In this document: in pieces, positions 17,062-27,665 of the stretch
Position numbering within the stretch: position 1 is the first letter of the stretch
Layout of the letters: each line of letters opens with the position of its first letter
Assembly (NCBI GenBank): GCA_902543375.1
Contig: CACBYE010000002.1
Coordinates: 62,001 to 126,000, forward strand
Source: an uncultured Pelagibacteraceae bacterium
GTDB lineage: Bacteria; Pseudomonadota; Alphaproteobacteria; Pelagibacterales; Pelagibacteraceae
Length of the DNA: 64,000 bases
Direction: 5' to 3'
The notes under the pieces: model-generated
The model's database searches: none
Seen by the model: only the letters and a program-made list of their open reading frames with translations
Told to the model about the DNA's origin: nothing
Made by a program: the position numbers and the translations under genes

Positions 17062-17091
17062 AAAAAAAAAGGCCATCAAAAGATGGCCTTT
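17062..17091 (-). terminator. intrinsic terminator of groES-groEL
   Basis: On the minus strand a perfect 10-bp stem (AAAGGCCATC / GATGGCCTTT) with a 4-base loop is followed by a run of nine T residues. It sits about 25 bases after the groEL stop. This is the clearest Rho-independent terminator in the window. Confidence 0.93.
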
Positions 17092-17114
17092 AAAATATCT
17101 CATTTGAGGTTGGG

Positions 17115-18794
<1,680 letters not shown>

Positions 18795-18799
18795 TTAAA

Positions 18800-19090
18800 T
18801 TATTTGCTTGAAATACCCATAATGTCTGATTCTTTCATTATGCTAAATTCTTTTCCATCAATCTTAACTTCAGTTCCTGACCATTTACCAAATAAAACTT
18901 TATCCCCAACCTTAACGTCCATTGGTATGATTTTCCCATCTTCAGTTTTTGCACCACCACCAACTGCAACCACTTTCCCTTCCTGAGGTTTTTCTTGTGC
19001 AGTATCAGGAATTATTATTCCACCAGCAGTTTTTTCACTTCCATCTAAAACTTCTATTAAAACTCTGTCATGTAACGGTTTAAATTTCAT
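18800..19090 (-). CDS. groS: co-chaperonin GroES
   Basis: A 96-residue protein matching GroES throughout: [20 protein letters not shown], the mobile loop [36 protein letters not shown] and the C-terminal MKESDIMGI. It forms the heptameric lid of GroEL. An AAGGAG site precedes the ATG, and a sigma-32-like promoter lies about 30-55 bases upstream. Confidence 0.99.
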   Translation of the reverse strand: MKFKPLHDRVLIEVLDGSEKTAGGIIIPDTAQEKPQEGKVVAVGGGAKTEDGKIIPMDVKVGDKVLFGKWSGTEVKIDGKEFSIMKESDIMGISSK

Positions 19091-19115
19091 AAATTCTCCT
19101 TATTAATATGATCTT

Positions 19116-19144
19116 CATATAGATATTGGCATTACTATTTCAAG
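19116..19144 (-). promoter_or_regulatory. RpoH-like heat-shock promoter of groES-groEL
   Basis: Reading the minus strand, CTTGAA (19144-19139) is followed 18 bases after CTTG by CTATATG (19122-19116). This fits the alphaproteobacterial sigma-32 form CTTG-N17/18-CYTATNT. It ends about 25 bases before the groES ATG. The hsp20 promoter in this window carries the same CTTGAA box. Confidence 0.6.
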
Positions 19145-19213
19145 ATATAGTTAAAAATAAGTTTGTTAAAAAATATAGCAATTTAAGGGTTTTATGGTTT
19201 ATAGATTAATTTG

Positions 19214-20032
19214 ATGACTAAAAATTTAGATAAAGAGGGGTTAAGTTCAATTGTAGACAATTATCAATTATTTTATATCGATTTATGGGGAGTTGTTCAC
19301 AATGGCGTTTCTTTGCATAGTGAAGCAATTAAAACTTTAAAAGAAATTACAAAAAAAGGAAAAGATTACATATTGCTCACAAATGCGCCCAGACCTAATC
19401 ATGCGGTTAAGTCCTTTTTAGAAAAACTAGGTATGGAGAAAGAAATTAGAGAACATGTTTTTACCTCTGGTGAGGCAGCTCTAGTTTATTTAAAAAAGAA
19501 TTTATTAAGTAACAATTTCTTTCACATTGGTCCCCCAAGAGATTTTGATTTATTTAAAGATTTTGAAAAGATGAAATCAAACCAAATAGAAAAATGTGAC
19601 TATATTTTATGCACTGGATTATTTGATGATCATAATGAAGATTTAAAATATTATAAAGATTTACTAGAAAAAAATATTAAAAAAAAAATGATTTGTACTA
19701 ATCCAGATTTAATCGTTGATAAAGGAGGTATCAGAGAGTTTTGTGCAGGTTCTGTTGCATTGATATTCGAAAAAATGGGTGGAGAAGTAATCTATTTCGG
19801 AAAACCATATCCAGAAGTTTATAATCAATCTACAGATAATCGTAATAAAAAAATTCTATCAATAGGTGATAATTTAAATACAGATATAAAAGGAGCAAAC
19901 CTTTTAAATTATGACTCTTTAGTAATTTCAAATGGAGTTCACAAAAATGAGATTAAAGAACAAGGAATTGAAAAAGTTTCAAAAAGTTATGAAGCGATTT
20001 GTAATTACGTTCAATCAGAATTGAAATGGTAA
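19214..20032 (+). CDS. HAD-superfamily class IIA phosphatase (NagD/PGP-like)
   Basis: About 272 residues. The first HAD motif is FYIDLWGVVHNG, with the nucleophile aspartate in DLWG. LLTNAPRPN supplies motif II, and LSIGDNLNTDIKGANL supplies the C-terminal motif with the metal-binding aspartates. This is the layout of the alphaproteobacterial class IIA HAD subgroup near NagD and phosphoglycolate phosphatases. The substrate is unknown. I prefer the ATG one codon inside a TTG. It overlaps ribF by 7 bases and probably starts the operon continuing through ribF-ileS-lspA. Confidence 0.85.
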   Translation: MTKNLDKEGLSSIVDNYQLFYIDLWGVVHNGVSLHSEAIKTLKEITKKGKDYILLTNAPRPNHAVKSFLEKLGMEKEIREHVFTSGEAALVYLKKNLLSNNFFHIGPPRDFDLFKDFEKMKSNQIEKCDYILCTGLFDDHNEDLKYYKDLLEKNIKKKMICTNPDLIVDKGGIREFCAGSVALIFEKMGGEVIYFGKPYPEVYNQSTDNRNKKILSIGDNLNTDIKGANLLNYDSLVISNGVHKNEIKEQGIEKVSKSYEAICNYVQSELKW

Positions 20033-20952
20033 ATTCAAAAAAAATATATAAAAATTTTAATATCAATACTAGATACAAAAATTCAATTATCTTAATTGGT
20101 AACTTTGATGGGCTTCATAGAGGACATCAAAAATTATTCTCATTAGCTAAAAAATATAAAAAAAGATATTCCTCTAAAATCGGTGTCTTAACTTTTGAGC
20201 CTATGCCAAAAATGTTTTTTAATAATAATTTAAATAATTTCAGAATTTCTAGTTTGCAGCAAAAAATTGATAATCTCAACAATCTAAATGTGGACTTTTT
20301 AATTATAAAAAAATTTGATCGAAAATTCTCAAAAATAAAATCTTTAACTTTCATTAAGGAAATATTGGGCAAAAAGTTAAAACCAAAATTCATTTTTGTA
20401 AGCAATAACTTTAGATTTGGTAATAAAAGAGAAGGTAACGTTAGACAGTTGATTCAATTTGAGAGAATGTGTGGTTACAAGGTAGTTAAACCACAACCAC
20501 TATTAACTAATAAGAAAATAGCATCTTCATCGTTGGTAAGAAAACTTTTACAAAAAGGAAAATTAGAAAAAGCTAATAAAATTTTGAATAGAAATTGGTC
20601 AATAGTTGGAAAGGTTCAAAAGGGAAGACAACTAGGAAAAAAAATTGGTTTCCCAACCGCAAACATTGATATCAAAGATTATATTTTAGCCTGCCCAGGT
20701 GTATATGCAGTAAAAGTAAAAAAGAGTGATAAAAACAATTATATAAAAGGAATTGCTAATTTGGGCTATCGTCCAACATTTAATGGAAAAAAAATATTAT
20801 TAGAGGTTCATCTATTTAATTTTTCTGGAAATCTTTATAATAAGTATTTAACAGTAGTGTTTAAAAAATTTATTAGAAAAGAAAAAAAATTTAAAAATGT
20901 TGAGCAGCTTAGAAGACAAATTAAAAATGATTTATTGATAGCAAAAAAATAA
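20026..20952 (+). CDS. ribF: bifunctional riboflavin kinase / FAD synthetase
   Basis: The 308-residue length fits RibF. The N-terminal FAD-synthetase domain has LIGNFDGLHRGHQKL (nucleotidyltransferase HxGH-like motif) and later SSSLVRKLLQKGKLEKA. The C-terminal kinase domain has GRQLGKKIGFPTANI and GVYAVKV, with GIANLGYRPTF. It converts riboflavin to FMN and then FAD, which supplies the several flavoproteins encoded in this window. ileS follows after one base, a common bacterial arrangement. Confidence 0.96.
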   Translation: MVNSKKIYKNFNINTRYKNSIILIGNFDGLHRGHQKLFSLAKKYKKRYSSKIGVLTFEPMPKMFFNNNLNNFRISSLQQKIDNLNNLNVDFLIIKKFDRKFSKIKSLTFIKEILGKKLKPKFIFVSNNFRFGNKREGNVRQLIQFERMCGYKVVKPQPLLTNKKIASSSLVRKLLQKGKLEKANKILNRNWSIVGKVQKGRQLGKKIGFPTANIDIKDYILACPGVYAVKVKKSDKNNYIKGIANLGYRPTFNGKKILLEVHLFNFSGNLYNKYLTVVFKKFIRKEKKFKNVEQLRRQIKNDLLIAKK

Positions 20953-20953
20953 A

Positions 20954-23674
20954 ATGAGCAAATCACAAATTAATCTCCCCCAAACTGCTTTTTCGATGAA
21001 AGCAAATTTACCAATACGAGAACCAGAAATTTTGAAACTTTGGCAAAAAATAAATCTTTACGATGAATTAAGAAAATCGAGAAAAGGAGAAGAAAAATTT
21101 GTTCTTCACGATGGTCCTCCCTATGCGAATGGCAATATACATATGGGAACAGCTTTAAATAAAATTCTAAAAGATATAATTGTGAGATTTCATCAAATGG
21201 ACGGAAAAGACTCTGTCTATGTTCCTGGATGGGACTGTCATGGATTGCCAATAGAATGGAAAATTGAAGAACAATACAAAAAAAATAAAAAAAACAAAAA
21301 TGAAGTACCAATCGTTGAATTCAGAAAAGAGTGCAGAGCCTTTGCAGAAAAATGGATAGATATTCATAAAAACCAATTTAAAAGGTTAGGAGTTGTTGGA
21401 GATTGGGATAATTACTATTCTACTATGAGCTTTGATGCTGAAGCTCAAATAGTAAGAGAATTAGGTAAATTTTTAAAAGAAGGAAGTTTATATAGAGGTT
21501 TTAAACCTGTTTTGTGGTCAACTGTTGAAAAAACAGCTTTGGCAGATGCAGAGGTTGAATACCAAGATCATAAGTCAGATACAATATATGCATCTTTTCC
21601 TGTCAAATCATCAAACATTAAAGAATTAAATGATAGCGAAATAGTAATTTGGACAACTACCCCATGGACTATTCCAGCCAATAAAGCATTAGCTTATAAT
21701 CAAAGCTTAGAATATTTGCTAATTGAGGTAAATGACGATGGAGATTTTAAAAATAAAAAGATTGTTATCGCAGATGCATTAATAGACTCAGTTGTAAAAG
21801 ATAACAAAATTCAAAGTTTCAAAAAATTAAAAAATTTTAAAGGTAAAGATTTAAAAGGAACAATATGTAATCACCCTTTTTTAAAACTTGGTTATGAATA
21901 TGACATACCTATGCTGGAAGCACATTTTGTTACAACAGAGCAAGGTACTGGAATTGTTCATTGTGCGCCAAGCCATGGTCCTGATGATTTTAATTTGTGT
22001 ATGAATAATGGAATTAAAGCAATTGAAACAGTTGATGGTGATGGAAAATATACAAAAAATGTAGCACTTTTTGAAGGAATACATATTTTTAAATCTAATT
22101 CAATTGTCATTAAGAAATTAAAAGACCAAAAAAAATTATTGTCGAGTGGTGAACTTGTTCACTCATATCCTCATTCATGGAGGTCAAAAGCACCATTAGT
22201 TCACAGAGCAACTCCACAATGGTTTATTTCTATGGATAGTCATAAGCTTAGAAATAAAGCTTTAAAAGCAATTGATGAAACAACCTTTTATCCTAGCAAA
22301 GGAAAAGAAAGATTAAAATCAATGATTGAAACAAGACCTGATTGGTGTGTTTCAAGACAAAGGGTATGGGGAGTTCCATTACCTATTTTTATCAACAAGA
22401 AGACAAGTGAAATTTTGGTTGATGATGAGGTTTTTGATAATATTGCAAAAATTTATGAGAAAGAGGGATCAGATTGTTGGTTTTCGGATGATCCGCAAAA
22501 ATTTCTTGGAAAAAAATATAAAGCTGAGGATTTTGAAAAGTTAAGTGATATCGTAGAGGTATGGTTTGATAGCGGATCTACACACTCATTTGTATTGGAA
22601 AAAAGAAAAGATTTAAAGTGGCCCGCATCTATGTATCTTGAGGGCTCTGACCAACATAGGGGCTGGTTTCATTCATCTCTTTTAGAGTCTTGTGGAACAA
22701 GAGATCGTGCGCCTTTTGAGTCTATTCTCTCTCATGGTTTTGTAGTTGATGGTAAAGGTTTAAAAATGTCAAAATCTTTGGGAAATGTAATTGCTCCTGA
22801 AGACATCTTAAAAAAATATGGAGCTGATATACTTAGAATTTGGGTTGCTTCCTCAAATTATGCTGAGGATCTTCGAATAGACTATTTAATACTAGATCAG
22901 CATGCTGAGTCATATAGAAAAATAAGAAATACATTTAGATATTTGCTTGGAAATCTTAATGATAATTTTGAACAAATGAATCTAGAAAAAATTAAAATTG
23001 AGGACTTACCAGAACTAGAGCAATTTATGCTGCATAAAATTTACAATTTAAATTCTAAATTTTACAAGTATTTCAAAGATTATGATTTTCATAATTTGTA
23101 TAAAGAATTATTAAATTTTTGCACTGTAGACTTATCTGCTTTTTATTTTGATATAAGAAAAGATACTTTGTATTGTGATCCAATAAATTCTGAAAAAAGA
23201 AAATCTACACTTATATTATTAAATGTTATTCTTAATTCTTTAATAAGATGGTTTGCACCAATATTATCTTTTACAACTGAAGAGATTTATCAACTTATTT
23301 CAAAAAATAAAAAAAGTATTCATCTTGAAAAATTTTTAAATTTTCCTAAAAAATTTGATAATTTTAATCTTAATTCTAAATGGGAAAAATTAATCAAAAT
23401 CAGAGATATCTGCAATCTTAGTATTGAGCAAAAACGAGCAAGTAAAGATATAGGATCTAGTTTAGAGGCAGCATTAATTGTGAAATTAAATAATGAGAAC
23501 CAGAAATTTTTGAAAAATATTGACCTTTCAGAACTTTGTATAACTTCTTCAGTCAAAATTGAGAATGGTGATACAAATGAGATAATTGTAGAAACAAGCA
23601 AAGCAACAGGTGAAAAATGTCCAATATGTTGGAAAATCAGAAGCGCACCATGTGAAAGACCGAATTGCAAATAA
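20954..23674 (+). CDS. ileS: isoleucyl-tRNA synthetase
   Basis: 906 residues, class I synthetase. The HIGH-type motif appears as GNIHMGTALN with His63. The catalytic and editing domains follow, with IWTTTPWTIPANKALAY. KMSKS is present at about residue 603 (GLKMSKSLGNV). The anticodon-binding domain leads to a C-terminal zinc finger, CPICWKIRSAPCERPNC. It charges tRNA-Ile in the cytoplasm. The order ribF-ileS-lspA with one-base gaps on both sides is the classical bacterial operon. Confidence 0.98.
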   Translation: MSKSQINLPQTAFSMKANLPIREPEILKLWQKINLYDELRKSRKGEEKFVLHDGPPYANGNIHMGTALNKILKDIIVRFHQMDGKDSVYVPGWDCHGLPIEWKIEEQYKKNKKNKNEVPIVEFRKECRAFAEKWIDIHKNQFKRLGVVGDWDNYYSTMSFDAEAQIVRELGKFLKEGSLYRGFKPVLWSTVEKTALADAEVEYQDHKSDTIYASFPVKSSNIKELNDSEIVIWTTTPWTIPANKALAYNQSLEYLLIEVNDDGDFKNKKIVIADALIDSVVKDNKIQSFKKLKNFKGKDLKGTICNHPFLKLGYEYDIPMLEAHFVTTEQGTGIVHCAPSHGPDDFNLCMNNGIKAIETVDGDGKYTKNVALFEGIHIFKSNSIVIKKLKDQKKLLSSGELVHSYPHSWRSKAPLVHRATPQWFISMDSHKLRNKALKAIDETTFYPSKGKERLKSMIETRPDWCVSRQRVWGVPLPIFINKKTSEILVDDEVFDNIAKIYEKEGSDCWFSDDPQKFLGKKYKAEDFEKLSDIVEVWFDSGSTHSFVLEKRKDLKWPASMYLEGSDQHRGWFHSSLLESCGTRDRAPFESILSHGFVVDGKGLKMSKSLGNVIAPEDILKKYGADILRIWVASSNYAEDLRIDYLILDQHAESYRKIRNTFRYLLGNLNDNFEQMNLEKIKIEDLPELEQFMLHKIYNLNSKFYKYFKDYDFHNLYKELLNFCTVDLSAFYFDIRKDTLYCDPINSEKRKSTLILLNVILNSLIRWFAPILSFTTEEIYQLISKNKKSIHLEKFLNFPKKFDNFNLNSKWEKLIKIRDICNLSIEQKRASKDIGSSLEAALIVKLNNENQKFLKNIDLSELCITSSVKIENGDTNEIIVETSKATGEKCPICWKIRSAPCERPNCK

Positions 23675-23675
23675 A

Positions 23676-24164
23676 ATGTTTAAAAAACATTTATTAGATT
23701 TTTCTATAATTATTTTTATTTTTTTAATCGATCGAGTAAGTAAATTATTGATCACTAGCTCTCCAGAAACTTATGAACAATATGGCATTAGTGTTACATC
23801 TTTTTTAAATTTTAATTTGATTTGGAATGAAGGTATCGCTTTTGGCTTATTTTCTTTTGATGAAAAGTTTTATTACAATTTGCTTACAATAATTATATTT
23901 TTAATAATATTAATAATTATTTGGCTGATGTTAAAATCAAAAGGATTTGAAAAAATTAGCTTTCTCTTAATAATTGGTGGTTCAATAGGCAATATTTATG
24001 ACAGGATTTATTACTCTGCTGTACCAGATTTTATAGATATACATTTCAATAATTATCATTGGTTTATATTCAACGTTGCTGATATATTCATTACTTTAGG
24101 TATAGTATTCCTAATTTGTATTGAAATGTTTGGTTCAAAAAAAAAGAAAAATGAAAATTATTAG
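23676..24164 (+). CDS. lspA: lipoprotein signal peptidase (signal peptidase II)
   Basis: I place the start at the ATG one base after the ileS stop, not at the earlier in-frame ATG inside ileS. The 162-residue protein has four transmembrane helices and the two catalytic aspartate regions of LspA: GGSIGNIYDRIYYSAVPDFIDI and FNVADIFITLGI. It removes signal peptides from prolipoproteins at the inner membrane. The window encodes at least two candidate lipoproteins, one of them in the next gene. Confidence 0.95.
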   Translation: MFKKHLLDFSIIIFIFLIDRVSKLLITSSPETYEQYGISVTSFLNFNLIWNEGIAFGLFSFDEKFYYNLLTIIIFLIILIIIWLMLKSKGFEKISFLLIIGGSIGNIYDRIYYSAVPDFIDIHFNNYHWFIFNVADIFITLGIVFLICIEMFGSKKKKNENY

Positions 24165-24468
24165 AAATACATTTTTAGTCATATTTGTAAGTTTATTTAT
24201 TTATTCTTGTGCGGGATTTAAATTAAAAAAAAAATCAACTTCGGGAGAAGAATTTTTAATTGAAAAAAAGGACCCCCTAATTTTACCACCTGACTTCTCA
24301 AAACTTCCAAAACCAAGAGATGACCTGGAGAAAAAGGATAATGAGGAGGAAGCAATTGCTCTAGACAATATATTTAGCGAAAAAGATTCTAATGATACCA
24401 AAGAAATTGATAACGAAAACCCTCAAGACTCTAATCTTAAAGAAAGTATTTTGGAAAAAATTAACTAG
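24151..24468 (+). CDS. BamF-like lipoprotein (DUF3035)
   Basis: From the ATG overlapping the lspA 3' end by 14 bases, the protein has 105 residues. It has a signal sequence and lipobox ending FIYSC. The mature part begins with a lysine patch and then EEFLIEKKDPLILPPDFSKL. The pattern of two basic residues, hydrophobic-P, then LPPDFxxLPxP is the hallmark of alphaproteobacterial DUF3035/BamF, a component of the outer-membrane beta-barrel assembly complex. The tail is acidic and disordered. The position straight after lspA is also seen in other Alphaproteobacteria. Confidence 0.72.
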   Translation: MKIIRNTFLVIFVSLFIYSCAGFKLKKKSTSGEEFLIEKKDPLILPPDFSKLPKPRDDLEKKDNEEEAIALDNIFSEKDSNDTKEIDNENPQDSNLKESILEKIN

Positions 24469-24470
24469 AT

Positions 24471-25628
24471 ATGCTTACTAAAAATATTTTTTTTAAGAAT
24501 TTTAAAAGAAAAAAATATAATAGAAATATAAGAAAACATTTAAAACAACTTATAGTTTCTAATAGTGAAGTTATAAAATCATTAACAAATAATTATGATT
24601 ATAGCTATACAAAGCAAAAAATTAAAAAATTCAAAAAGTTTAAAGATGTAAGAATTTTTGGGATGGGAGGTTCTTCATTGGGAGCCAATGCTATATATGA
24701 TTTCTTAAGATTTAAGATAAAAAAAAATTTTAATTTTCTATCAAATCTGAATAAAAGAAAATTTAGCTCAAAAAAAAGTTATTTAAATTTAATTATCTCA
24801 AAATCTGGAAATACATTAGAGACAATTGTTAACTCAAATATTTATATATCAAAAAAAGATAAAAATATTTTAGTATCAGAAAATAAATTAAGTGATTTGA
24901 GAAATTTAGCTTTAAAATTAAAAAGTGAAATAATAGATCATAATAATTTCATTGGAGGAAGATATTCAGTTTTATCTGAAGTTGGAATGTTACCTGCGGA
25001 GCTGATGGGCTTAAGCGAAAAAAAATTCAAACAATTGAATAATCTATTAAAAAACAAACTTTTTTTTAATTCAATTATAAATAATGTTGCCAATATAATA
25101 GAATTAGTAAAAAAAAAAAAATCTAACGCAGTAATTTTGAATTACGACGAGTCATTGGATAATTTTTTAAAATGGTATCAACAGCTCGTAGCAGAAAGTA
25201 TAGGAAAAAAAGGGAAAGGAATTTTTCCTATTATCTCAACTATGCCGAAAGATAATCACAGTTTAATGCAACTCTATTTAGATGGTCAAAAAAATAATTT
25301 TTATACTTTTTTTTATAGTGGAGATAAACTCTCACCCAAGATTAATAGAGAGATGATTGCAAAGTCCCAAAATTTTTTAATTAATAAGAGTTTACAGAAT
25401 GTTTTAGATTCTCAAATTTTGGCAACAAAAAGAGTATTTGAAAAAAAAAATATACCATTTAGAAGTTTTTTTCTTAAAAGCAGAAAAGAGGAAACACTTG
25501 GTGAATTATTTGCTTTTTTTATAATAGAAACTATTTTGATTGCGAAATCACTAAAAATAAATCCATATGATCAGCCATCAGTAGAGCTTATTAAAAAAGA
25601 AACAAGTAAGATTCTCACAAGTTATTAA
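24471..25628 (+). CDS. pgi: glucose-6-phosphate isomerase, short form
   Basis: 385 residues, well below the usual 445-550. Core motifs are present: FGMGGSSLGANAIYDFL, SKSGNTLET (SIS-domain sugar-phosphate loop), GGRYSVLSEVGMLPAELMG, MPKDNHSLMQLYLDGQ, and NPYDQPSVELIKK, which corresponds to the family DQxGVExxK signature with Gly to Ser. It interconverts glucose-6-phosphate and fructose-6-phosphate. A 13-base poly-A run at 25109-25121 encodes part of KKKK mid-gene. It starts 3 bases after the BamF-like gene, and its stop overlaps rsmD by 4 bases. Confidence 0.9.
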   Translation: MLTKNIFFKNFKRKKYNRNIRKHLKQLIVSNSEVIKSLTNNYDYSYTKQKIKKFKKFKDVRIFGMGGSSLGANAIYDFLRFKIKKNFNFLSNLNKRKFSSKKSYLNLIISKSGNTLETIVNSNIYISKKDKNILVSENKLSDLRNLALKLKSEIIDHNNFIGGRYSVLSEVGMLPAELMGLSEKKFKQLNNLLKNKLFFNSIINNVANIIELVKKKKSNAVILNYDESLDNFLKWYQQLVAESIGKKGKGIFPIISTMPKDNHSLMQLYLDGQKNNFYTFFYSGDKLSPKINREMIAKSQNFLINKSLQNVLDSQILATKRVFEKKNIPFRSFFLKSRKEETLGELFAFFIIETILIAKSLKINPYDQPSVELIKKETSKILTSY

Positions 25629-26185
25629 TTTGCAATATAAACTTTTGAAATACCATATGTCCGAACATCTAGAATATTTATTTTTTCTGTAATTGGTAAC
25701 TTATCTTTTTTATGCCTATGGATTACAAATAACCCTCTTTTACTGAGTATTCTTTTTTCAATAATTTTTTCAATTAGCTGGTTAATTCTGAATTCTTTAT
25801 ATGGAGGGTCAATAAAAATTAAATCAAACTCTTTACCTATCTTTTTATTTGAGTTGAAAAAAGTAAAGCAATCATTTTCATATATTTTGTAATTTTTAAT
25901 TTGATCAATTTTTAATAAGTTTTTTTTTAAAACTTTTATCGCTTTGATATAATTTTCAAAAAAATAAACATTTTTTGATCCCCTTGAAATACACTCAATA
26001 CCAAAGGTACCACAACCAGAAAATAAATCCAAAACTGAAGAATTGGATAAATTAAAATCCAATTTATTAGAATGTTCAAGAAGGTTAAATATAGATTCTT
26101 TCACCACGTCTTTTAATGGGCGAGTATTTCTATCTGAAGGCAAAAATAATTTTTTTCCTTTAAACTTACCTGAAATAATCCTCAT
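25625..26185 (-). CDS. rsmD: 16S rRNA (guanine966-N2)-methyltransferase
   Basis: The 186-residue protein begins MRIISGKFKGKKLFLP, the RsmD opening with RPLKDVVKESIFNLL. It has the SAM-binding DLFSGCGTFGIECISRG and the catalytic FIDPPYKEF (DPPY for base N-methylation). It methylates G966 of 16S rRNA in the 30S subunit. Its ATG shares one base with the purD stop (TAATG), so purD-rsmD translation is coupled. Confidence 0.95.
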   Translation of the reverse strand: MRIISGKFKGKKLFLPSDRNTRPLKDVVKESIFNLLEHSNKLDFNLSNSSVLDLFSGCGTFGIECISRGSKNVYFFENYIKAIKVLKKNLLKIDQIKNYKIYENDCFTFFNSNKKIGKEFDLIFIDPPYKEFRINQLIEKIIEKRILSKRGLFVIHRHKKDKLPITEKINILDVRTYGISKVYIAN

Positions 26186-27447
26186 TATTTAATAATTTTA
26201 TAACCGATATCTTTTCTAAAAAATCCGTTTTCCCAATTTAAAATTTTTATTAAATTTATTGCTTGATCTCTACTTTCCTTTAAATTTGTAGATTTAATTA
26301 CAAAATTAAGTACTCTTCCACCGTTAGAGTAGATTATTGAATTATCTATTTTTGTACCTGCATGAAAAATATAACTATCTTCTGGAAGTTTTATTTGATC
26401 AATTGATTTAATTTCAATATTATTTTCAAATTTATCTGGATATCCTTTCGAGCAAAGAACAATACAAATACTTTTTTTATTTGACCATTCAAGATTTAGT
26501 GAACTGAGATTTTCATTAACACATGCATTAATAATGTCTGCAAAATCTGTTTTAACTCTTGGCAAAATTGTTTGACACTCCGGGTCACCCATTCTTACGT
26601 TATATTCAATAAGATAAGGTTCATTATCAACAATCATTAATCCTGCGTATAAAAAACCTTTAAAGTTAGTATTTAAATCTTTTAACCCTTTTAATGTTGG
26701 ATCAATTATCCTTTCTAATATTTTTTTATCCAATTCTTTATTTTCAAGACGAGAAGGTGAGTATGCACCCATACCCCCTGTATTTTTACCCTTATCGCCT
26801 TCTAAAACTCTTTTATGATCCTGCGCAGAACCAAATTTTTTGTAATTCCTACCATCAGAAATTATAAAAAAACTCATTTCTTCACCTTTTAAAAACTCTT
26901 CTATCAAAATTTCTTTAGCATCTCCAAATTTACCGTTAAAAATTTCATTTACAGCTAATTTAGATTGCTTAAAAGAATCACAAATATAAACTCCTTTTCC
27001 GGAGGCTAGACCATCAGCTTTAACAACTATGGGAAATTTACATTTTTCCAAAAAATTTAAACTTTTTTCCTCATTTTCAAAAATACCAAAATTAGCAGTT
27101 GGTATCTTATATTTTTCACATAATTTTTTTGTAAATATCTTTGATCCCTCTAATTGAGATGAAATTTTATTGGGGCCAAAAACTTTAATTTCGTTTTTTT
27201 CTAAAAAATCAACAATTCCATCAACTAGAGGTTTTTCTGGCCCAACTACAACAATATCAATCTTAAGATTTTTAATTTTTTCTTTAATTTCCTCAAAATT
27301 ATCTAAATTAACATCAATATTTTCTGCAATAAAACTTGTTCCTGCATTCCCTGGAAAACAAAATATTTTATCCACCTTACTTGATGATTTTAAAAAGGTA
27401 CAAATAGCGTGCTCTCTGCCCCCACTTCCAATTATTCCTATCTTCAT
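26185..27447 (-). CDS. purD: phosphoribosylamine-glycine ligase (GAR synthetase)
   Basis: 420 residues with the ATP-grasp fold of PurD: IGIIGSGGREHAICTFL at the start, VVGPEKPLVDGI, FPIVVKADGLASGKGVYI, GAYSPS, and YNVRMGDPECQTILPR with the metal-binding residues. It catalyses the second step of de novo purine synthesis. It heads the purD-rsmD pair, only 24 bases from the divergent DUF2093 gene. Together with the permease at the window start it gives two routes to purines. Confidence 0.98.
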   Translation of the reverse strand: MKIGIIGSGGREHAICTFLKSSSKVDKIFCFPGNAGTSFIAENIDVNLDNFEEIKEKIKNLKIDIVVVGPEKPLVDGIVDFLEKNEIKVFGPNKISSQLEGSKIFTKKLCEKYKIPTANFGIFENEEKSLNFLEKCKFPIVVKADGLASGKGVYICDSFKQSKLAVNEIFNGKFGDAKEILIEEFLKGEEMSFFIISDGRNYKKFGSAQDHKRVLEGDKGKNTGGMGAYSPSRLENKELDKKILERIIDPTLKGLKDLNTNFKGFLYAGLMIVDNEPYLIEYNVRMGDPECQTILPRVKTDFADIINACVNENLSSLNLEWSNKKSICIVLCSKGYPDKFENNIEIKSIDQIKLPEDSYIFHAGTKIDNSIIYSNGGRVLNFVIKSTNLKESRDQAINLIKILNWENGFFRKDIGYKIIK

Positions 27448-27471
27448 ATAAATATATATAAACTAAAAATA

Positions 27472-27663
27472 ATGAAAAAATTAGCTAAATTAAAATATTT
27501 ACCAAACAACTTTAAAATTGTTGAAAAAGGAGATTATGTTTTGTGTGCAATATCGGGCAAAGAAATTCCACTCGATAAATTGAATTATTGGAATGTAAAA
27601 GATCAAGAAGCTTACTATTCTTATAAAGAAGCCCATTTAAAAAAAGAGAATATTACCGAATAA
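27472..27663 (+). CDS. DUF2093 family small protein
   Basis: 63 residues from the ATG chosen here; the longer frame would begin inside the divergent purD. The sequence GDYVLCAISGKEIPLDKLNYW, followed by QEAYYSYKEA, is the recognisable core of alphaproteobacterial DUF2093 proteins. Function is unknown. It is a single-gene unit with only two bases between its stop and that of the convergent acyltransferase. Confidence 0.82.
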   Translation: MKKLAKLKYLPNNFKIVEKGDYVLCAISGKEIPLDKLNYWNVKDQEAYYSYKEAHLKKENITE

Positions 27664-27665
27664 AA

